A DNA stretch of 64,000 nt, taken from assembly GCF_900129615.1 (NCBI RefSeq), contig NZ_FQWI01000004.1, forward strand, positions 186,001 through 250,000. Direction: 5' to 3'. Position 1 is the stretch's first letter. Each line of letters begins with the position of its first letter. This DNA comes from Pectobacterium carotovorum. GTDB taxonomy: Bacteria > Pseudomonadota > Gammaproteobacteria > Enterobacterales > Enterobacteriaceae. The notes below the pieces were generated by a model that saw only the letters and a list, made by a program, of their open reading frames with translations, was not told the DNA's origin and ran no database searches. Made by a program: the position numbers and the translations under genes. Shown here one piece after another: positions 27,147 to 36,427 of the stretch.

Positions 27147-28547
27147 TCAGGCCTTAAACGTCAGCCACGGACGTAGCCGTGCCACGGGTTGAATCAGCCC
27201 TGACTGCGCTTGAATATCAATCACAGGCGCAACCGGTTTATAGGCTGCTGGCGCTTCTTCCCGCAGGCGTTCGTCTTTCAGCGTGATGCATTGCCAGGGC
27301 AACGTATCTGCCTGTTTCGCCGTATCGACCTTGTTACGCATACTTTGCCGACGTTCGGCACGCCCTGCGCCGTGTGAACACGACCACAGCCAATCGGGAT
27401 TTCCCTTCCCTGTCACGAGATAAGAGTAATCGCCCATTGAACCGGGAATCAGCGCAAATTCCCCGGCTTTTGAGGGCGTCGCACCTTTACGATGCAGGTT
27501 CATTTCATGCTCCGGCAGAATGATGTTATGCGACAGATCGACCACCAGTTTGCTGGCGTCATGCGTAAATACCTGCTTCCAGGAGGAACGGATCAGTTCA
27601 GTCAGCACGATCCGGTTGATCCATGCATAGCGGGCGGCGACGCCCATGGCTTCCATATAATCCGTCGCCTGTTCATCAACCAGACCAAACAGGCCGGACG
27701 CCGGATATTTTTCTCCCGCAGGCCAACAGGCTCGCGCTTTATCGATCCCACGCTGGCCGACATAAAAGCCCACGTCCCGTGAACCGGTGTGAATCATTAC
27801 CACGACTTCGCCTTCCTGCACGCCAGCCTGATACGCCGCGTGCCTGTCCAACACGGCATCAACAATTTGCAGTTCAACGAAATGGTTACCCGACCCTACC
27901 GTGCCCAGACTGGAAGGTCGAAGTATCTCACGGGGTGCGAAAAACGGCTCAGGCGCATGTCGACTATCGGCACGAACCGCATCGGTTCCGGCGATGGAAC
28001 CGAGTTCCGCCGCCAGTCGTTGGAAGTCCACGCCCTGCCAAAGCCCCTGCTGAGGCAGTGCCGCCAGCCACGCTTGCAGACCATCATCAAAGAGCGCGGA
28101 AAACGAATCTGGCGTAACGGGAACATCACGCCGATCCAGCAGTAACGTGTCTTTGAGCGCCTGAATCAGCGCGGGTTTGTGCTCATCAGCATCCGTATGA
28201 TGCACGCCCGTCGTCAGCAAGCGCATACCGCAGTTGATATCCGTCCCAATCGCCGCCGGGATAACAAAGTTCTCCGTTGTAGCAACAATGCTGCCAACGG
28301 GCGCAAGCGTACCGGGATGGAAATCCGGCGTCGCGCGGGCGGCACAGACGCGCGCATCGCTGCCCGGTAGGTGTACCGAGGCGAAATCCAGCAGTTGCTG
28401 AACCGCCTTTTCTTCCAGCGGCAACGTTTCCGGCAACAGAACCTGCGCTTCTGCATTCTGCCTGCGGAGATGATAAATAGAATGTTGGTAATCGGTGTCT
28501 ATCCCCAAACGGGATAAACGTTTTTGTAAGCGAGTAAATGTAGACAT
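27147..28547 (-). CDS. RtcB-family RNA ligase-like protein
   Basis: A 466-residue RtcB-family protein that would join RNA 2',3'-cyclic phosphate (or 3'-phosphate) and 5'-OH ends using GTP and Mn2+. Metal and guanylate residues are present in AAIGTDINCGMR (family form DxxCGM), GSGNHFVELQ, IHTGSRDVG, LSHN and SHGAGRAERRQS, the last holding the guanylated histidine. The insert between residues ~150 and 210 and the length (canonical E. coli RtcB ~408) place it in a longer subgroup. No rtcA or rtcR neighbour is seen. It is divergent from the BigR-like regulator gene. It may act in RNA repair after damage. Confidence 0.85.
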   Translation of the reverse strand: MSTFTRLQKRLSRLGIDTDYQHSIYHLRRQNAEAQVLLPETLPLEEKAVQQLLDFASVHLPGSDARVCAARATPDFHPGTLAPVGSIVATTENFVIPAAIGTDINCGMRLLTTGVHHTDADEHKPALIQALKDTLLLDRRDVPVTPDSFSALFDDGLQAWLAALPQQGLWQGVDFQRLAAELGSIAGTDAVRADSRHAPEPFFAPREILRPSSLGTVGSGNHFVELQIVDAVLDRHAAYQAGVQEGEVVVMIHTGSRDVGFYVGQRGIDKARACWPAGEKYPASGLFGLVDEQATDYMEAMGVAARYAWINRIVLTELIRSSWKQVFTHDASKLVVDLSHNIILPEHEMNLHRKGATPSKAGEFALIPGSMGDYSYLVTGKGNPDWLWSCSHGAGRAERRQSMRNKVDTAKQADTLPWQCITLKDERLREEAPAAYKPVAPVIDIQAQSGLIQPVARLRPWLTFKA

Positions 28548-28806
28548 GGTGCTACCTAGAAAAACAAAAAATCACTCCTCCCGTTTCGGAGAGAAGGTTG
28601 TTTTTCCTGCAGCAGCAGATTCAGGAAAGGATGTCGGGCTATTCTAGGGAGGAACGCCTCTCTTGTAAACTGCAGGCCGCATCGCGCTGGCTCCGTTGTG
28701 CGCTGTTTTATCGATGTCAGTCATTCTCCTCGCTCAAGGCCGGGGTATGATAAACTCAATACATTAGGTATCACTAAATTAGTCAGTCACGCAGGATGGT
28801 AGGAAC

Positions 28807-29118
28807 ATGGCGTTGAGCAATTCGGATCGGGAATTTATGCAGGACGGTGCAGCAAAAGCAGCGGCTATGCTGCGCGCGATTGGCAACGAGAACAGGCTAC
28901 TGGTGCTTTGCTTACTTATCGAGAAGGATGAAATGTCGGTTGGCGCGCTGCTTGAACACATCCCGCTCAGCCAGTCCGCTCTCTCGCAGCATCTGGCAAA
29001 AATGCGTGAAGAAGGGTTGATTAGCTATCGGCGCGAGTCACAAACGCTGTACTACCGCATCGAAAATAAGGACGTGGAGAAAATCGTCGCCACCTTAAAA
29101 GGCATTTTCTGTCCCTGA
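28807..29118 (+). CDS. ArsR-family regulator, YgaV/BigR (persulfide sensor)-like
   Basis: A 103-residue winged-helix repressor. The recognition region SQSALSQHLAKMREEGL is typical of ArsR/SmtB proteins. Two cysteines, one in LLVLCLLIE (C39) and one in the C-terminal IFCP (C102), occupy the same places as the redox pair in YgaV, BigR and SqrR, where sulfane sulfur forms a tetrasulfide link and releases DNA. Metal-binding CVC motifs are absent. No sulfur-detoxification gene is adjacent. It is divergent from rtcB, which it may control (inference). Confidence 0.8.
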   Translation: MALSNSDREFMQDGAAKAAAMLRAIGNENRLLVLCLLIEKDEMSVGALLEHIPLSQSALSQHLAKMREEGLISYRRESQTLYYRIENKDVEKIVATLKGIFCP

Positions 29119-29156
29119 TAGCAGCGACACGAAACGGCATAGACGGAATTCCGCAA

Positions 29157-29186
29157 TAAAAACGCCACAGGATTTCCCGTGGCGTT
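29157..29186 (-). terminator. Terminator of the TonB receptor gene
   Basis: On the minus strand AACGCCAC / GTGGCGTT forms an 8-bp stem (9 bp with the next pair) followed by TTTTTATT, 27 bases beyond the receptor stop codon. Confidence 0.85.
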
Positions 29187-29213
29187 CGCGATTAAGTATG
29201 ACGGGTAGAGAAC

Positions 29214-31508
29214 TTAGAACGACGTATTCACGCTGACAAAGAAAGTCCGTCCCGGTTCGTTATAGGTTGCCGCACCCGCACCCGCGATGGTAACCACATT
29301 ATTGTTCACCACATCCTGCGCATTACCCGCGCGGAACAGGCGTTTATCAAACAGGTTATCGACACCGCCGGTCACGCTCAGGTTCTTGTTAAACTTATAG
29401 GTACTGCTTAACCCGAACAACGCATAAGGGCTTAACTCATTGGTTGCGCTACCCGTTACACGCTCACCTTTGTAGCTATATTTCTTCGGCTTCTGGCGAC
29501 CATACCAGGTCACATCGGCCAGGAAGGAGAGGCTCTCCGTCGCCTGCCAGTCCACCGATGAATTCAGGGTAAACTCCGGCGTAATCGACAGATAATCGCC
29601 CGTGGTTTTATTTTTCGATTCCAGCATCCAGGTCAGGTTGTTACGCCAGTTGATGCTTTCCGTGACAGGAACGGTCAGGTTACCTTCTAGTCCCTGAATA
29701 ACGGCTTTCGGTACATTGCCCCACTGGAAGATATTGGCGTTGGCATATTGGGCATTAGTTCCGCCCACTGCTTTACCGATGACATTGTTTCCTGCTTCGA
29801 TCTTGTTACGGTAATCGTTATGGAAGTAGGTGATACCCGCGATCAACCCATCACGGTGAAACTCCAGACCAATCTCTTTATTCAGGCTGGTTTCCGCCTT
29901 AAGGTCTTCATTGCCGATCAGGTAGCAAGAGGTACCGCCAGAGCAGCCCTGTCCACGGCTATAGAGAATATAGTTCTCATTGGTCTGGTACAGGTTCGGC
30001 GCTTTGTAAGCGCGGGCGATACCTAACTTCAGCGTGTAATCGTCACCCAGTTCCTGCGACAGGTTAAGCGACGGGCTCCAGTTGGTGCCTGCCGTGCTGT
30101 GATGATCGACACGCAGCGCTGGTGTCAACATGGTACTGTCCGTCAGTTGGACGTTATCTTCCACGAAGGCAGAAGCCAGACGAGCCGCAGATTTCTCACT
30201 ACGGCCGCTGCTGCTCAGTGAACCCACACTGCCCGCTTCGGTTGTCGTCTGCAAGTTCGAGACCGGATCCTTCATCTTCTGCTCGTTCCACTCAACCCCG
30301 AATGTGAGTACCTGATCGACCCAGACATTCAGCGGAATATTCACTTCGTTATGTGCAGTGAAGTTATCCAGCTTTATCGTGCCATATTGGTTCGGACTCG
30401 TCGTATCAAAAATCCCTTCTAAACCGCCAGACAGTCCCTCAAGGATACGGGTATTGTGCGTGCGTTCGTATTGCAGATACGACGTAGAGCTGACACCGCT
30501 GTCCCAGTAGCCGCGATGCGTGACCGCAAAGTTCTGGCGATACATGCGGTTGGTTTCCTTGCCGTAATTACTCACGACCAGCGGGTTGGTGTTGGTATTT
30601 TGTGAATCGCCCGCATAGATATTGCCCTGACGGCTGGAACCCGCTTCAAACTCCAGCGACTGCTGCTCGGTCATATCCCAACGCAACAGGCCATTGATGT
30701 CTTTATTACGCACCCCTTCGCGCCCAGAAGGCAGCGAGGTAGCCTGATTGCCCGCCCGCGCAGACTGATGCCCTTCATTAATATCACGTGCATCAGCTTG
30801 GGTTTTATTCAGGTTGCCGTACAGACGGAAACTCAGGCTGTCGGTCAGGCCGCCCATCAGGCTGAAATCGGTACGCTTGGTTGCGCCTTCTGAGCTATGC
30901 TCCGGCGCGTTCAGGAAGGTGTTCCAGGTGCCGTGCCATTCTTGCGTCGGCTGCTTGGTGATGATGTTAACCACACCGCCCGCCGCGCCGTTACCATAGC
31001 GCGCCGCCGCTGGGCCGCGCAGCACTTCAATACGCTCGACCATATCGGCAGGCACCCAGTTGGTGTCACCACGGGTATCGCGCTCGCCGCGCCAGCCGTA
31101 ACGCACCGCCGTACGGCTCGACACGGGCTTGCCATCCACCAGAATCAGCGTGTTTTCCGGTCCCATACCGCGGATATCGATCTGGCGATTGTTACCGCGC
31201 TGGCCGCTGGTTGAGTTACCGGACAGATTGACGCCCGGCATGGTGCGAATCAGATCGGACAGATCGTTAGCAGGCGGACGCTTGCTGATATCTTCAGCTG
31301 TAATCACCGACACGCCCGGAGCCTGACGGGTTTGCTCAGCGGCCGTCACCACCATCGTATCGCCCGATGCTTTACTTTCGGCCTGATTCTGCACCTGAGG
31401 GGCAGGTTCTGTTGAAGGCGAGGTCTGCGCAGCGCTCAGAAACGACGTCATCCCGCAGCTAACGCCAATGAGCGTCGCCAGATAGCGACGCGATTGTGGT
31501 AGTTTCAT
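29214..31508 (-). CDS. TonB-dependent catecholate-type siderophore receptor
   Basis: A 764-residue outer-membrane receptor. Signal peptide cut after AAQ/AQT (about residue 29), TonB box DTMVVTAAEQ, plug domain (VSVITAEDI, LIRTMPGVNL, RQIDIRGMGPENTLILVDGKPV, IEVLRGPAAARYGNGAAGGVVNI), then a 22-strand barrel ending in phenylalanine (FFVSVNTSF). The plug resembles FepA, PfeA and IroN, so ferric enterobactin-like catecholates are the likely ligands. ATG 31508 is preferred over the TTG one codon upstream. It is divergent from an AraC-family regulator with a Fur-like box between them. Confidence 0.9.
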   Translation of the reverse strand: MKLPQSRRYLATLIGVSCGMTSFLSAAQTSPSTEPAPQVQNQAESKASGDTMVVTAAEQTRQAPGVSVITAEDISKRPPANDLSDLIRTMPGVNLSGNSTSGQRGNNRQIDIRGMGPENTLILVDGKPVSSRTAVRYGWRGERDTRGDTNWVPADMVERIEVLRGPAAARYGNGAAGGVVNIITKQPTQEWHGTWNTFLNAPEHSSEGATKRTDFSLMGGLTDSLSFRLYGNLNKTQADARDINEGHQSARAGNQATSLPSGREGVRNKDINGLLRWDMTEQQSLEFEAGSSRQGNIYAGDSQNTNTNPLVVSNYGKETNRMYRQNFAVTHRGYWDSGVSSTSYLQYERTHNTRILEGLSGGLEGIFDTTSPNQYGTIKLDNFTAHNEVNIPLNVWVDQVLTFGVEWNEQKMKDPVSNLQTTTEAGSVGSLSSSGRSEKSAARLASAFVEDNVQLTDSTMLTPALRVDHHSTAGTNWSPSLNLSQELGDDYTLKLGIARAYKAPNLYQTNENYILYSRGQGCSGGTSCYLIGNEDLKAETSLNKEIGLEFHRDGLIAGITYFHNDYRNKIEAGNNVIGKAVGGTNAQYANANIFQWGNVPKAVIQGLEGNLTVPVTESINWRNNLTWMLESKNKTTGDYLSITPEFTLNSSVDWQATESLSFLADVTWYGRQKPKKYSYKGERVTGSATNELSPYALFGLSSTYKFNKNLSVTGGVDNLFDKRLFRAGNAQDVVNNNVVTIAGAGAATYNEPGRTFFVSVNTSF

Positions 31509-31930
31509 CAAAATTATCCTGCCCTGTAAGAAATGAATAAGTAGCCTGAAAAAGGATCAACATCGCAGCCGGTACAGCGACACCTAACGACAATCAGCAA
31601 AACGCTGAATAACGGCGGAGATAAAACGCGCAAACGTGGCGGTTATCGGGGAGAAGCGTCATGCCAACGGCATCACGTCGTGTTGTTATGAAATGCTGTG
31701 TGTAATCAATCAGCCCTTTTCTCCGCATTGCCGTAAATGGAAAATGCCTTTATCGTGCAATGTGACGTCCTCAACGAAAAATGCTATTGAGAAGTATTTG
31801 CATTACCATTTTGGCGCGGTCATTGTTACATTTGTCATTCAGGACGGGGTTTGCTCTAGCAGCAAAATGTTTTGCCAAAGCATCAAAATGGAAGGCGCAG
31901 GTCGAAGGGTTCAATCAGGTAGGTAATCAC
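31509..31930. promoter_or_regulatory. Divergent promoter region with Fur-like box
   Basis: About 420 bp. GAGAAGTATTTGCATTACC at 31789-31807 matches 12 of 19 bases of the Fur consensus and lies ~140 bp before the regulator start. Iron-responsive control of both genes is expected from the receptor type. ORFs reading through this region lack ribosome-binding sites. Confidence 0.45.
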
Positions 31931-32914
31931 GTGCGCAGCTTCACTCAGTCATCAAAGCCGATCTATAAAGATCACATCGTTCAGCAATCGAGTCTGGTCG
32001 CGAACAATTACCGTTTTATCGGCCCTCGGCTGATCGATAACACGCCGGTGCTATTTGGCTCGTTCACTGTCGTACAGCTCAATCCGCATCTGATCCTGCA
32101 CACCGCGGATGTGATTAATCGCCACAATATGAAAACCCAAAACCTGCTGGATGGCGCAATCAAGCTGGCCATCGTGGTGAGTGGCAATGCGCATATCTCA
32201 TTTGGTCATCAGGAACTGCATCTGGGAGAGAACCAGCCCGCCTCGCTGATTGCGCTGACGGAGCCGACGATGTTTACCCGCATCGGCAAGCGTGATGAAT
32301 ATGAGCGAACCATTACGCTGACGTTCGACAAGGAATGGCTGTACGGCAATATGATGGACACCGTTGGCGACTGGCAAGCCATCCACGATTTCACGCAGAC
32401 TCACCTGGCGACACACCTGTGGACACCGTCCCGACAGGCGCTGGCGATTGCCTTACAAACGCTGGACGCTGAACCTTGCCAAACACCGCTCCAGCGCCTT
32501 TATCTGGAAATGCAGTGTATGAGCCTGATTATCGAGGCCTTTACTTCATTGACCGCCAGCGTGGCGCAGGAGAAAAGCAGCGGTGTTACCCTGCGCAGCT
32601 ACCACCGCATTCAACAAATCAGAGATATGCTGGAAAGCGGCAGCGCCGACCACCTGTCGATGAGTGAAATCGCTAAAAGCGTCAACATGAGTGAAAGCAC
32701 GCTACAGCGCCATTTTCGTCAGACGTTCAATATGAGCGTGTTTGAATACCTACGTAACTGCCGCTTACAGCGCGCCATGCTGGCCTTGCAGAAAGACGGC
32801 ATCGGTATTGCGCAGGCGGCCAGCATCGCCGGTTACAACAGCCCCGCCAACTTTGCCACCGCTCTGCGCCGTGCATTCGGTATTACGCCGGGGCAGTTAA
32901 AAGACCGCTTCTGA
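31931..32914 (+). CDS. AraC-family regulator, PchR-like
   Basis: A 327-residue activator with an N-terminal ligand-binding domain and a C-terminal AraC double HTH (MSEIAKSVNMSESTLQRHFRQTFNMSVFEYLRNCRLQRA then GIAQAASIAGYNSPANFATALRRAFGITPGQ). The N-terminal region resembles PchR-type siderophore-sensing activators (IKLAIVVSG, FGHQELHL). GTG 31931 with AGGTAGGT upstream gives this length; an earlier ATG would include 50 residues encoded across the Fur-like box. It likely activates the divergent receptor gene when the cognate siderophore is present. Confidence 0.82.
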   Translation: MRSFTQSSKPIYKDHIVQQSSLVANNYRFIGPRLIDNTPVLFGSFTVVQLNPHLILHTADVINRHNMKTQNLLDGAIKLAIVVSGNAHISFGHQELHLGENQPASLIALTEPTMFTRIGKRDEYERTITLTFDKEWLYGNMMDTVGDWQAIHDFTQTHLATHLWTPSRQALAIALQTLDAEPCQTPLQRLYLEMQCMSLIIEAFTSLTASVAQEKSSGVTLRSYHRIQQIRDMLESGSADHLSMSEIAKSVNMSESTLQRHFRQTFNMSVFEYLRNCRLQRAMLALQKDGIGIAQAASIAGYNSPANFATALRRAFGITPGQLKDRF

Positions 32915-32927
32915 TTCTGAATCACTA

Positions 32928-32962
32928 ATAACCAAATGGAATTTATTATTCCGTTTGGTTAT
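32928..32962 (+). terminator. Hairpin after the AraC-type gene
   Basis: A 15-bp near-perfect stem (ATAACCAAATGGAAT / ATTCCGTTTGGTTAT, one mismatch) with a 5-base loop, starting 13 bases after the stop. The tail TAATTGC is not a clear T-run. Confidence 0.5.
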
Positions 32963-33024
32963 TAATTGCTATTCAGCGATGCACAGTAAATTAGTGTTTT
33001 TCTGCCAGCGACACATGACGACCC

Positions 33025-34353
33025 ATGACCAATCAGACTGATATCACCGCAAGGCTTGCCCACCACATCATCCATAGCGAACCCAATCGAGAAGCGATTG
33101 ATGCCGCCCGTGACGGGGTGACAGACTTCGTCTCCACTGCGCTCCCCATCGTACAGGGTGCGATTGCCGATAGCGGGCTCGCGCCGCTAAAGCAGGTATT
33201 CAGCGGCACGGACAGCCTGACGCGTAGTCTGATCCTGGGTTATGCTGGTCACGTATTGGATTTTGACGATTATCATCCGGCGTTTCGCGGCCACCCCAGC
33301 ACCGTCATTCTGCCCGCTCTGTTTGCCCTTGCCGCAGAAAATCCCGCCGTGACGGAAGAGGCGTTTTTGACGGCCTATGTGATCGGCGTGGAAGCCGCAG
33401 GCAGAATCGGGTTGGCATGTGGCCCACGTCATTACAGTCTCGGTTACCACAACACGGCTACGCTCGGCGCTATCGCCGCCGCCGCTGCTGCCGCACGTCT
33501 GGCTGGTGCTTCGGTAGAACAAACGCAAACCATTCTTGGTCTGGCTGCCACACAGGCCGCAGGACTGCGGGCGCAGTTTGGTTCAGCGGTCAAACCGCTA
33601 CATGCCGGGCTTTCCGCCAGAGCAGGACTAACCGCCGTTAAGCTGGGCTTAGCGGGCTTTGAGGGCAATACACAGCAGGTGATTGACGCCTTTCTTGCGG
33701 CGCATGGTGATCAAAAACAACAGCCGGAGTTGCTGGTTGAAAACTGGGGCGCACCGTGGCGCATGCTGTCTCCCGGTCTGGAATTCAAACGCTACCCGAC
33801 CTGTGGCGGCACCCACAGCGCCGCCGAAGCCGCGTTTGCGCTGCGGGAACAGTGGCATAAGCAGAAGGGTGCGGATACCGATCTGGCCGACGCTATCGAA
33901 CAGATCACGGTGACCTTTCCGCCGGGCGGCGATGTCGCCCCCTTTATCCGCAATGCCACAAACGGCGTAGAAGCCCGGTTCAGCCTGGAATATGTGATTG
34001 CGGCGGCGCTGATTGAAGGGGAACTGAAGCTGGCGCATTTTTCGGAAGCACCAGTTGAAACCACAATCTCCGCACTGGCGAATCGCGTCATACGCCGTGC
34101 CGATGAAACCGCGCCACCCGACGAGCTTGACCCGGAGGCGCGTTTTCATGAGGTTACGCTGCACTTACGTAGCGGCGGCACGCTAATCCAGCGCACCACA
34201 CGTCAGGAAACCTCGGCACGCCCCACCGATCTGCGTGCTAAATTGCAGCAAACCATCGGCTCGCTGACGCATCTCGACAGCAACCAGATCGCCGATCGCT
34301 GCGCATTACGGCAAGAAGGCGATCTACGCTATTTGCTGGGGCTGTTGTTTTAA
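33025..34353 (+). CDS. MmgE/PrpD family protein
   Basis: A 442-residue protein of the MmgE/PrpD family: VLDFDDYHPAFRGHPSTVILPALFALA (residues ~74-100), GYHNTATLGAIAAAAAAARLAG and KRYPTCGGTHSAAEA. Family members include 2-methylcitrate dehydratase and cis-aconitate decarboxylase. There is no prpBC neighbour, so a different dicarboxylate or sugar-derived substrate is possible. It stands alone between the AraC-type gene and a convergent lipoprotein gene. A short imperfect tandem repeat starts at its stop codon. Confidence 0.82.
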   Translation: MTNQTDITARLAHHIIHSEPNREAIDAARDGVTDFVSTALPIVQGAIADSGLAPLKQVFSGTDSLTRSLILGYAGHVLDFDDYHPAFRGHPSTVILPALFALAAENPAVTEEAFLTAYVIGVEAAGRIGLACGPRHYSLGYHNTATLGAIAAAAAAARLAGASVEQTQTILGLAATQAAGLRAQFGSAVKPLHAGLSARAGLTAVKLGLAGFEGNTQQVIDAFLAAHGDQKQQPELLVENWGAPWRMLSPGLEFKRYPTCGGTHSAAEAAFALREQWHKQKGADTDLADAIEQITVTFPPGGDVAPFIRNATNGVEARFSLEYVIAAALIEGELKLAHFSEAPVETTISALANRVIRRADETAPPDELDPEARFHEVTLHLRSGGTLIQRTTRQETSARPTDLRAKLQQTIGSLTHLDSNQIADRCALRQEGDLRYLLGLLF

Positions 34354-34394
34354 CAAGATACTGTTTTAACAAGATGCTGGTTTTAACGGGATGC
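34348..34394 (+). repeat. Three imperfect ~16-bp tandem units at the MmgE/PrpD gene end
   Basis: Units starting at 34348, 34364 and 34381 share TTTTAACAAGAT(A/G)CTG, with the third degenerate (TTTTAACGGGATGC). The first unit contains the TAA stop codon. Confidence 0.7.
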
Positions 34395-34477
34395 AAGGTG
34401 TTGTCGATAACCATCATTATCGACAGCCCTATTACTGGCAATACCATGACCGACAACCAGCACGCTGTCAGATCGAA

Positions 34478-36190
34478 TTAGTCTGCCTGATGGGAAAGCC
34501 ACTTCCCTTTTTCATCAAAGACCGTCACGCCCGGCTCACTGGAATAGCTACCTTCCCCCAGTGGTTTATAGTGGGTTGCCAGTATATGGGGGGCACGATA
34601 TTTAAAATCGAAATAGCCCTCATCAGGATTCTTGATAATCAGCTTGCCCGTACTGTCGATGAGACCTTCTTCTACCTTGAAGTAGCGATTATCAAGGTTG
34701 TTTTTAAAAGATGTCGCTTCGCCATACGTAAACAGGTTCTTTTTCTCTTGTGCAGAAATAGCGGGGAAACGCGTCACATCAAGCTGACGTAATACATGCA
34801 GAAACATCAGGCGCTCCAGCGGCGTCCCTGCATCTTTCGGGACTAAAAATTGTAATGTGAGCCCGCTTCCCACATTCACATCGTATTCATATCCGACAAA
34901 CGCGCTGTCGCCATAAATAAAGATGTTATCCACTTGTTTACCTTCGGGGACGATCTCTTTGGTTTCAGCCATGAGTTCAGGAATCGACTGAGGAGCGACC
35001 TTAAAATAAACATCGTACTTAAACACTTCCGACGGGAATTTTATTGTAATGCGCGTTTTTGACATGCTCCGTTTAATAAAGCGCTCAGGCTTTTCCATGC
35101 GCTGTTCGAGTGCTTTCCAGATAGCCTGATGCATTTCTGCGATCTTAAATTCATCAGCGATCTTTACGCCATACTTCGCTTCCAATTCCGGCTGAGATAA
35201 TGCCAGATCGTACATCGACAATGCCTGCTCGCCACGGTAACGTTCATCCATCGTACGCAGTACAGCAAACGCGTTGGCTAACGCGACAGTGTCCTCAGCA
35301 TTCGCTAACCCGATAAAGTAGCGTTGATTAGCCTCATCATATTGAAAATAGACGGCTTCTAATTTTCCCTGTTTATTATCATATGCTGCGCCGTTTTCCG
35401 ACTGGAATAACACACCCTTTTGTCCTTCCAGCCACAATGCCAGATTAAAATCCTCTTTTGCTGCGCTAACGGTAAGCAGGTCAACATCGGTATTATTCTG
35501 CTTATCCCGATAGGTGTAGATCTGCGTGTCTTTATTTTCCCGATCGATAAGCAGACGCCCCATCTTGCGAATATACATCCCGTGCTCCCGTAAGCTCAGC
35601 TTGTCGTACATGCTAAACGGCAGCTTAATCGTGAAATACTCTTCGGGATAAAAAGGGATGCCGGGGAAATCATCCATCGGCGCGCGATTAAATACCGCTT
35701 TCTCTTCAAGAAGCCACGCCTGATAGGCTTTTTTATGTTCTTCAAAACGTTGCTGGATTTTGAGTAAACCGGGTGACTGGTCTTCCGTCTTTTTCAAGAC
35801 CATGGTGATTTCACAATAATAAAACGCACAGGCAGCACTTTTATCCGATACAAACTGAACCGTGTTTTTCCCGGTGATTTTTAGCGTGTGCCACATACCG
35901 TTTACCTGTATACGGTTATCTTTCATCTCTTCGGTATATTCACTCTCCGCACTGTAATAGCTCACCTGCGTCGGCGTCAGATTAAAATAGAGGTCGTTTT
36001 TAATACCCTTGAGGTTTTGCTTTATATGTTCCTGAAGGTTATCTCTGTTTTCATTGGCTTCAGGATGTTTACTGTTATCAAACACCACGCGAATATCCTC
36101 AATCAGATATTTCCCCTCGCGAAGCGTTTCTTCTCCATTACAGCCCGACAGCCATAACGCCATGATTAAAACGCCCAGATATTTCCTCAT
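34478..36190 (-). CDS. Large lipoprotein of unknown function
   Basis: A 570-residue protein with a lipoprotein signal (MRKYLGVLIMALWLSGCNG; lipobox LSGC, cysteine at 17). The rest is charged and soluble, with no recognised enzyme motif; the C-terminus (VEEGLIDSTGKLIIKNPDEG and GVTVFDEKGKWLS) resembles WG-type beta repeats. A Lol-sorting aspartate is not at position +2 (Asn-Gly instead), so outer-membrane anchoring is likely. It looks more AT-rich than its neighbours, which may mark acquisition by transfer. Not recognised beyond this. Confidence 0.7.
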   Translation of the reverse strand: MRKYLGVLIMALWLSGCNGEETLREGKYLIEDIRVVFDNSKHPEANENRDNLQEHIKQNLKGIKNDLYFNLTPTQVSYYSAESEYTEEMKDNRIQVNGMWHTLKITGKNTVQFVSDKSAACAFYYCEITMVLKKTEDQSPGLLKIQQRFEEHKKAYQAWLLEEKAVFNRAPMDDFPGIPFYPEEYFTIKLPFSMYDKLSLREHGMYIRKMGRLLIDRENKDTQIYTYRDKQNNTDVDLLTVSAAKEDFNLALWLEGQKGVLFQSENGAAYDNKQGKLEAVYFQYDEANQRYFIGLANAEDTVALANAFAVLRTMDERYRGEQALSMYDLALSQPELEAKYGVKIADEFKIAEMHQAIWKALEQRMEKPERFIKRSMSKTRITIKFPSEVFKYDVYFKVAPQSIPELMAETKEIVPEGKQVDNIFIYGDSAFVGYEYDVNVGSGLTLQFLVPKDAGTPLERLMFLHVLRQLDVTRFPAISAQEKKNLFTYGEATSFKNNLDNRYFKVEEGLIDSTGKLIIKNPDEGYFDFKYRAPHILATHYKPLGEGSYSSEPGVTVFDEKGKWLSHQAD

Positions 36191-36284
36191 CACTTCATCC
36201 CTGTAAAATTAAAAAGCCCCTGAATGCCGCGGCACGCAGAGGCTAGCAATGCATCAGTAACCTAATGTTATCAAAAAACTTATG

Positions 36285-36412
36285 ATACTCGTCATACTTC
36301 AAGTTGCATGTGCGTTGGCTGCGGTCACTCACCCGAATCACTTACCTGAGTAAGCTCATCGGGATTCCTTCCCTTGCCGCCTTCATGAAACTCGAATTAT
36401 TTAGAGTCTATA
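36285..36412. repeat. Imperfect palindromic intergenic repeat, copy 2 (inverted)
   Basis: Inverted homologue of the repeat at 17171-17297, sharing for example TCAAGTTGCATGTGCGTTGG and GTAAGCTCATCGGG. It lies between the lipoprotein and esterase genes. A 14-base fragment of the same end (AAGTATGACGGGTA) also occurs at 29194-29207. Confidence 0.8.
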
Positions 36413-36427
36413 ATTCAGGTACTGCGA

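Noticed and set aside
34348-34394. Possible CRISPR-like array
   Set aside because: Only three imperfect 16-bp units without spacers; no cas genes anywhere in the window.
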